In this document: positions 6,909 to 11,369 of the stretch, piece by piece
Layout: the number at the start of each line of letters is the position of its first letter
Numbering within the stretch: the first letter of the stretch is position 1
Assembly: GCA_002422785.1 (NCBI GenBank)
Contig: DITK01000006.1
Span: 24,654 to 36,022 of the forward strand
DNA length: 11,369 bases
DNA from: Francisellaceae bacterium UBA6186
Lineage (GTDB): Bacteria; Pseudomonadota; Gammaproteobacteria; UBA6186; Azoamicaceae
Direction of reading: 5' to 3'
Translations under genes and position numbers: made by a program
Notes under the pieces: generated by a model
Told to the model about the DNA's origin: nothing
What the model saw: only the letters and a program-made list of their open reading frames with translations
Databases searched by the model: none

Positions 6909-7211
6909 TATTTTGTTACCATAAATTTTATAGTTTTGTGTTTTAGCAGTTTTAAGGTGGTAACATGGCAACTCATAAATTACGTATTGTTGTTGAAAAA
7001 TTTGATCCAAAAACAAATCAAATTGTTTCAAAAAAATAAACTTAAAAGAGAAAAAGAGAAGGAAGCTCTAGAAAAGAGTAATACTGTCAAACAACAGGCT
7101 GAACATACCAAACCATAAACGATTTACACCGATCTCACGAACACTACATGCAAACAATAGCCGATGGCTTCAATTTATGCCAAGAAAAATTAACAGCAAA
7201 TAGACAGGCTC

Positions 7212-7571
7212 ATGAGAGATATTGATTTATATAATATTATACATAGATCATCGAATATCGTAACGAACACATCAATCTCAAATGATATATTTAATATGAA
7301 TATAGATTGGAGTTCAGACTGGAATCAACCACAAATATTGAATTTTAACGGCACCACAAACACTCACTTTTCAACTGACAAGATTAATGCTAGAAAAACA
7401 TATTTGGCTGAAAAAGCATTGGATTTCTTTATGTCCGCTGCATATGCAGATGAACTGCCGTTACTCAACATAGGAGATCCTTCTCGGAAGGCTTCTTCTA
7501 ATATGACAAAACCAGAAGAAACATTTAGTGTCTTTCTAAAAGCTGTTGATGGGTATAGTGGTGCAAAATGA
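7212..7571 (+). CDS. Hypothetical ORF, likely a fragment of the frameshifted gene
   Basis: This is a 119-codon frame, MRDIDLYNIIHRSS to DGYSGAK. The ATG has no ribosome-binding site, and coding character continues on both sides. Upstream, frame 2 carries ANRQAHERY up to the same point. Downstream, past the TGA at 7569-7571, the same frame goes on for 43 codons (EIRNRSATWAKFF, ANVAHEECLVGAGRSTVK, GIKEQ) to a TAG at 7701-7703. A short hydrophobic stretch (ALDFFMSAAYA) is present. No family is recognised. It is probably not an independent gene but the middle of the broken gene at 6965-8409. Confidence 0.4.
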   Translation: MRDIDLYNIIHRSSNIVTNTSISNDIFNMNIDWSSDWNQPQILNFNGTTNTHFSTDKINARKTYLAEKALDFFMSAAYADELPLLNIGDPSRKASSNMTKPEETFSVFLKAVDGYSGAK

Positions 7572-7762
7572 GAAATACGAAACAGATCAGCAACCTGGGC
7601 TAAATTTTTCGATACGGCTAATGTAGCACATGAAGAATGTTTAGTTGGTGCTGGTCGCAGCACTGTGAAGACTGCTGAAGATGTAGGAATTAAAGAACAA
7701 TAGCTAAGCATAAAGAATATATTAAAAATCCAAGGATAAAGTACCAAGAAAAGTGGGATCGT

Positions 7763-8116
7763 ATGTCACAAGACCTGAAAGATAAAGCCATTCATCATTG
7801 GCAAGAAGATATTAAACGAGAAGGCACTTTAAAAGAACAGAATGACAAAACAGAATTAGAGTACTTGGTTGGTGTCTTACAAGAAGCTTTTAAGGTTATT
7901 ATAGAAGAAGCTGTTGACATGAAAAAAAAAGAATTGGAAATACTAAGTAAGTATGAAAATAAAAAAGAGGGCTATGAAGCTTCCGCTGTTACAAGTGGAT
8001 GCGTATATGGCTATTACAGGGTACTAGAATTGATCAGACAACATATAGAAGCTACCAGTATCCCCTTATCTATTTTTTCCTTAGATAATTTTGATCTAGA
8101 TAAATTGCTTATATAA
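7763..8116 (+). CDS. Hypothetical helical ORF, likely a fragment of the frameshifted gene
   Basis: This is a 117-codon frame, MSQDLKDKAIHHWQEDIKRE to FDLDKLLI, rich in Lys and Glu and mostly helical. The ATG is weakly supported: the frame is open back to a TAA at 7691 and the upstream codons (IAKHKEYIKNPRIKYQEKW) look equally coding, so the real protein did not start here. No ribosome-binding site precedes the ATG. The frame ends at TAA 8114-8116, where frame 1 takes over with QIQFAIQEADQ. No homologue is recognised. It would be annotated as a hypothetical gene by an automatic caller, but it fits better as a piece of the larger broken gene. Confidence 0.4.
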   Translation: MSQDLKDKAIHHWQEDIKREGTLKEQNDKTELEYLVGVLQEAFKVIIEEAVDMKKKELEILSKYENKKEGYEASAVTSGCVYGYYRVLELIRQHIEATSIPLSIFSLDNFDLDKLLI

Positions 8117-8261
8117 ACCAAATACAATTTGCAATACAAGAAGCAGATCAAGCTCTAGATATGTTTACTGATCAATATAATTATTACTTATATGAAGAAG
8201 GGAAAAAATCTACTCAAAAAGCCATGCCTAATATTTTAAAATTATTAAAAAAAACGATAGA

Positions 8262-8966
8262 TCAACCAATAACAATTCCTAATCCAGCATTTGCTGAAAC
8301 TTTTAGTTTTATCAAGTTACCAGAAGTTTCTTCTTCAGAAGAAATTTTAAAGCCAAAAGTATCCTTCCATAAAATAAATGCCCTGATAGCAACAGTATCT
8401 TTTAACTGATATTCCATAGACAATCTAACCATGGCGACAGGTTTTTTCTTAGAAAAAGTGCCAATTTTTTGTAGCGAAAATAATGGATACTCCACAATAT
8501 ATTTAGCATAAATATCATAAATACCAACGCCAAACAAAGTGGAAACAAAAGATTTACTATTAATATTACTATTTAATAATAATCCTAAATAAGTATTACG
8601 TTGCTTTATAACTGATTCCAGTTTCATACTGCTGTTAAATAAATTCTTAAGTCTATAGCCAGCAAGATAATCATTATTATAAAGAATTATATTTTTATGT
8701 TTTTTTTGATAAGCTTCATATCCAGCTTCTATCCCTAAACCATTATCAAACATGTACCTACTGAAAATATTAAATCCAGGTGCTGACTTGTTAAACATAT
8801 TACCACCAAAATTTTTTTGAAATTCTGTAACAGAATAAACAGCATCCACACCAACATATACCTTAGAATAGGCAATTCTAACAACAAAGACAGATAGAAC
8901 CACAAAGATCGAAATAAATTTTAACTGCTTACATACTGTTATATTTGGCATAATATTAATTAACAT
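8262..8966 (-). CDS. Outer-membrane beta-barrel protein with signal peptide
   Basis: The 234-codon product begins MLINIMPNITVCKQLKF followed by FISIFVVLSVFVV, a classic signal peptide with probable cleavage near AYS/K at about residue 34. The Met at residue 6 (ATG at 8951-8949) may be the true start, as it puts the hydrophobic core at a more usual distance; neither start has a clear Shine-Dalgarno site. The mature part alternates polar and hydrophobic residues in barrel fashion: KVYVGVDAVYSVTEF, FNIFSRYMFDNGLGIEAGYE, TYLGLLLNSNI, VSTLFGVGIYDIYAKY, VAIRAFILWKD, and a last strand KVSANAGLGIVIG. Size and style fit the small OMP_b-brl-like porin or surface-antigen proteins of intracellular Proteobacteria. 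It does not end in the usual aromatic residue. It starts seven bases after the repeat gene, so the two are probably cotranscribed. Its 3' end converges with the broken rightward gene. Confidence 0.75.
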   Translation of the reverse strand: MLINIMPNITVCKQLKFISIFVVLSVFVVRIAYSKVYVGVDAVYSVTEFQKNFGGNMFNKSAPGFNIFSRYMFDNGLGIEAGYEAYQKKHKNIILYNNDYLAGYRLKNLFNSSMKLESVIKQRNTYLGLLLNSNINSKSFVSTLFGVGIYDIYAKYIVEYPLFSLQKIGTFSKKKPVAMVRLSMEYQLKDTVAIRAFILWKDTFGFKISSEEETSGNLIKLKVSANAGLGIVIG

Positions 8967-8973
8967 ATAATTA

Positions 8974-11369
8974 TTATTTTAAAATTAATTTACCTATGTT
9001 TACTCTTGCACTTAATAGCATACTTGCTGCAGTATTATAGTCCTGCAGTTGAAAAACTTCATCTACCAGTTCTAATTGTTCGGTCTCTGGCAGGATAGAC
9101 ATATTATATTGCACTAATTCAGTAATAGGTATTTGTTGACTACCCAAACCATCAATCAAAAGTTGGCCAACCACGCCTACAATATTAGAGTCAGCATTAT
9201 TGTGAGCAATAATGCTGCTTAATTCTATATATGTAGCCCTAAGTGCAATAGTCAATAAATCACTAGCTAATGTGCGAGGATTAGCAATTACTGCTGCATC
9301 ACTTTGGTTGTTGTGATTTATATGGGACGTTATATTAGTTAAATCGATACTTGATAAAGTGCGAGTAGCTATTATGGCTAAATCACTACCTAATGTATTC
9401 TGGTTAGCTATAACTGCTGTGTCGATAATAGCGGTATGGTTTATATGAGCCACTATCTCAGTTAAATCTGCAGAAGATATAGTATTCTCGGCAATATTGA
9501 TTAGATCTACGGATCCCGCATTAGAGTTACCTACAATTGCTGTATAGCTTAAACTACCACAACCACCATGTATCAAAATATTATGTAGATCATCAGCTGT
9601 AGTTGTGATCCTGGCTGCAATCACCGCTAATGCCGCATCGGTAGTATTAGGATTAGCTATAACTGCTCTATTAGTTACTATGGTTTGATTGCTATGATTT
9701 GCGATCGCTAACAATTCGGTACTTAATGTCGCACGTATAGCTATAGTTATTAAATCATTAGCTACAGTACGATTATTGTTACTAACTGCCATATCGGTAT
9801 CAACATTATGATTAACATGCTGAACTATTAAAGTTAAATCCGAACTTAATATTGTTAAATCTGCAATATTTATCAAATCAATAGCCGCAGTATTGGCGTT
9901 ATTAACTAAGGCGGTATAACTTAAAATGCTGAAATTATTATTAGATGCAATCTGAGATAAATCAGCGGTGCTCGTAATCCTGCCTACAATAACGGCTAAA
10001 TCTGCATCTGTTGCCCGACCGTTAGCTATCACTGCCCTATCAGTATCGATATTATGATTGGCATGCTGAACTATTAAGGTTAAATCGGAACTTAATACCG
10101 TTAACCCTGCAATCTTGATTAAATCAACAGCCGCAGTATTGGCGTTATTAACTAATGCGGTATAACTTAAAGTGCTAAAATTATTATTGGAGGCAATATG
10201 AGATAAATCAACAGTAGTCGTAATTCTGCCGGCAATAAGAGCTAAATCTGCATCTATAGTATTGTTATTAACTACCACCGCTTTATCAGTATCTGTATCA
10301 CGATTAGCATGATGGACTATTAAGGTTAAATCAGAACTTAATACCGTTAACCCTGCAATCTTGATTAAATCAATAGCCGCAGTATTAGCGTTATTAACTA
10401 ATGCCGTATAACTTAAAGTACTAAAATTATTATTGGACGCAATATGAGACAAATCAACGGTAGTCGTAATTCTAGCAGCAATCAGAGCCAAATCGACATC
10501 TAAAGTATTATTATTAACTATTACCGCTTTATCAGTATCCGTATCACGATTAGCATGATTAACTATTAAAGTTAAATCAGAACTTGACAATGTGGAACCT
10601 GCGATAATTATTAAGTCAACAGCCGAAGTATTATCGTTATTAACTAATACCGTATAACTTAAAGTGCTGCAACTAGTATTCAGCACAATGCTATGTAAAT
10701 CAGCTATTATATTCGTCCTTGCTGCAATAACTGCTAAATCTGCATCTAACGTATGATTATTAGCTATTACTGCTCTATCAGTATCCGTATCATGATTAGC
10801 ATGATTAACTATTAAGGTTAAATCAGAACTTGACAAAGTTAAACCTGCGACAGCTATTAAATCAATAGCCGAAGTATTATCATTATTAACTAATGCCGTA
10901 TAGCTTAAAGTGCTGCAATTAGTATTAAGCACAATGCTATGTAAATCAGCTATTATATTCGTCCTTGCTGCAATAACTGCTAAATCTGCATCTAACATAT
11001 GATTATTAGCTATTACTGCTCTATCAGTATCTGTATCACGATTAACATGATTAACTATTAAGGTTAAATCGGAACTTGATACCGTTAAACCTGCAATCCT
11101 GATTAAATCAATAGCCGAAGTGTTAGAATTATTAACTAACGCCGTATAGCTTAAAGTGCTGCAATTAGTATTAAGCACAATGGTATGTAAATCAGCTGTT
11201 GTATTCGTCCTTGCTGCAATAACTGCTAAATCTGCATCTACAGTATGATTATTAGCTATCACCGCTTTATCAGTATCGATATTACGATTAGCATGATCAA
11301 CTATTAAAGTTAAATCGGAACTTGACACCGTTAAACCTGCAATTCTGATTAAATCAATAGCCGAAGTGT
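8974..11369 (-). CDS. Giant tandem-repeat (helical-solenoid-like) protein, 3' part (5' end outside window)
   Basis: The minus-strand frame is open from the right edge to TAA at 8974-8976. A GTG at 11328-11326 is only an internal Val: upstream codons continue the repeat (NTSAIDLIRIAGL), so the true start is outside. Six 82-residue units (AVIANNHTLDADLAVIAAR ... DLHSIVLNTNC ... LSYTALVNNxNTSAIDLI, then LTLIVNHANRDTDTD) are followed by diverged 41-residue half-units and a non-repeated end of about 75 residues (GVVGQLLIDGLGSQQIPITE onward, ending IGKLILK). The AVIANPNTxDADLAVIA pattern recalls leucine-rich-variant or HEAT-like helical solenoids, but the 41-residue period differs from the 24 of LRV; this is inference. 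The visible part has no membrane segment. The barrel gene follows seven bases downstream, suggesting an envelope or host-contact role. Family unknown; coding very likely. Confidence 0.85.
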   Translation of the reverse strand, partial: TSAIDLIRIAGLTVSSSDLTLIVDHANRNIDTDKAVIANNHTVDADLAVIAARTNTTADLHTIVLNTNCSTLSYTALVNNSNTSAIDLIRIAGLTVSSSDLTLIVNHVNRDTDTDRAVIANNHMLDADLAVIAARTNIIADLHSIVLNTNCSTLSYTALVNNDNTSAIDLIAVAGLTLSSSDLTLIVNHANHDTDTDRAVIANNHTLDADLAVIAARTNIIADLHSIVLNTSCSTLSYTVLVNNDNTSAVDLIIIAGSTLSSSDLTLIVNHANRDTDTDKAVIVNNNTLDVDLALIAARITTTVDLSHIASNNNFSTLSYTALVNNANTAAIDLIKIAGLTVLSSDLTLIVHHANRDTDTDKAVVVNNNTIDADLALIAGRITTTVDLSHIASNNNFSTLSYTALVNNANTAAVDLIKIAGLTVLSSDLTLIVQHANHNIDTDRAVIANGRATDADLAVIVGRITSTADLSQIASNNNFSILSYTALVNNANTAAIDLINIADLTILSSDLTLIVQHVNHNVDTDMAVSNNNRTVANDLITIAIRATLSTELLAIANHSNQTIVTNRAVIANPNTTDAALAVIAARITTTADDLHNILIHGGCGSLSYTAIVGNSNAGSVDLINIAENTISSADLTEIVAHINHTAIIDTAVIANQNTLGSDLAIIATRTLSSIDLTNITSHINHNNQSDAAVIANPRTLASDLLTIALRATYIELSSIIAHNNADSNIVGVVGQLLIDGLGSQQIPITELVQYNMSILPETEQLELVDEVFQLQDYNTAASMLLSARVNIGKLILK
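9790..11369 (-). repeat. 246-bp tandem repeat array, six full copies and a partial one
   Basis: Six in-frame 246-base units occupy 11265-11020, 11019-10774, 10773-10528, 10527-10282, 10281-10036 and 10035-9790, with a further partial unit to the right edge. The period is visible in DNA: TAAATCGGAACTTGA at 11065 recurs at 11311. Left of 9790 only half-units of 123 bases remain, and these are more diverged. 246 is a multiple of three, so copy-number change keeps the frame. Confidence 0.9.

Larger units (their letters stand above)
6965..8409 (+). pseudogene. One long gene (about 430 codons) broken by several frameshifts
   Basis: The start at 6965 has a strong AAGGTGG site eight bases upstream. 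Coding-like sequence then hops frames without gaps: MATHKLRIVVEKFDPKTNQ (frame 2) to the A-run at 7030-7036; NKLKREKEKEALEKSNTVKQ (frame 3) to about 7105; YQTINDLHRSHEHYMQT to ANRQAHERY (frame 2, TGA 7223); DLYNIIHRSS onward (frame 3, in-frame TGA 7569, TAG 7701); IAKHKEYIKNPRIKYQEKW to DKLLI (frame 2, TAA 8114); QIQFAIQEADQALDMFTDQY onward (frame 1). At each break the next frame resumes at the same spot, as expected for single-base indels in one ancestral gene. Charged helical segments dominate and no family is recognised. Beyond 8262 the frame runs antisense to the barrel gene, so the true end is uncertain. Assembly indels are the alternative to decay. Confidence 0.6.

Noticed and set aside
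6936..6964. Upstream ATG at 6936 as the start of a 60-residue protein
   Set aside because: That frame has no ribosome-binding site, and its first half is an off-frame reading of the better start at 6965, which has AAGGTGG upstream; only the part after the A-run looks coding.
7364..7747. 127-codon minus-strand frame
   Set aside because: It spans two frames of the broken plus-strand gene, has no ribosome-binding site and shows no recognisable domain; the plus-strand reading is continuous on both sides.
8322..8347. Inverted repeat around GTTTCTTCT...AGAAGAAAT as a bidirectional terminator
   Set aside because: It lies inside the barrel gene, encodes its Ser-Glu-rich stretch, has a very small loop and an imperfect stem of A/T-rich pairs; codon coincidence is enough.
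11326..11328. GTG as the start of the repeat gene
   Set aside because: The frame continues upstream to the window edge with the expected repeat residues, so this Val is internal and the gene is cut by the window.

Overview
The window looks like a repeat-rich, decaying accessory region from an AT-rich, probably obligate intracellular, Gram-negative bacterium. This rests on remnants of bacterial IS6- and ISAs1-type transposases, Shine-Dalgarno sites of GGAG/AAGG type, a signal-peptide-bearing outer-membrane barrel gene, several broken genes, and very long proteins of the sort found in symbionts and parasites of protists. A Rickettsiales, Holosporales or Legionellales-like host-associated bacterium would fit. 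That lineage is inference; no rRNA or housekeeping gene is present to settle it.

Layout. (1) Positions 1-1752 (+) hold the 3' part of a large cysteine-rich repeat protein, open from the left edge, built of CPxHANC units and tandem 15-residue modules; its tail seems to be cut by a one-base frameshift. (2) Positions 1753-2881 are an IS graveyard: an ISAs1-type transposase start (-), whose start codon lies in a perfect 12-bp stem, a 59-residue single-membrane-segment ORF (+), and an IS6-type transposase remnant (-) with one surviving terminal inverted repeat. (3) Positions 2886-6587 (-) encode one intact 1233-residue protein without a signal peptide. It has internal duplications, a late coiled coil and a C-terminal module that I associate, from memory, with large proteins of amoeba-associated bacteria. 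(4) Positions 6765-8409 (+) are debris: a broken helix-turn-helix protein, then what I read as a single gene of roughly 430 codons broken by about five frameshifts and one in-frame stop. (5) Positions 8262-11369 (-) hold a probable operon: a huge solenoid-like repeat protein running off the right edge, followed seven bases later by an outer-membrane beta-barrel protein.

The intact genes (cysteine-rich protein, giant protein, solenoid repeat protein, barrel) look like surface or host-interaction functions. Both edge genes consist of near-identical in-frame repeats that could expand, contract or convert by recombination. There is no metabolic pathway, CRISPR array, tRNA or rRNA. I see no convincing new multi-gene system. 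The best candidates for novelty are the bacterial cysteine-rich surface-antigen-like protein and the giant protein.
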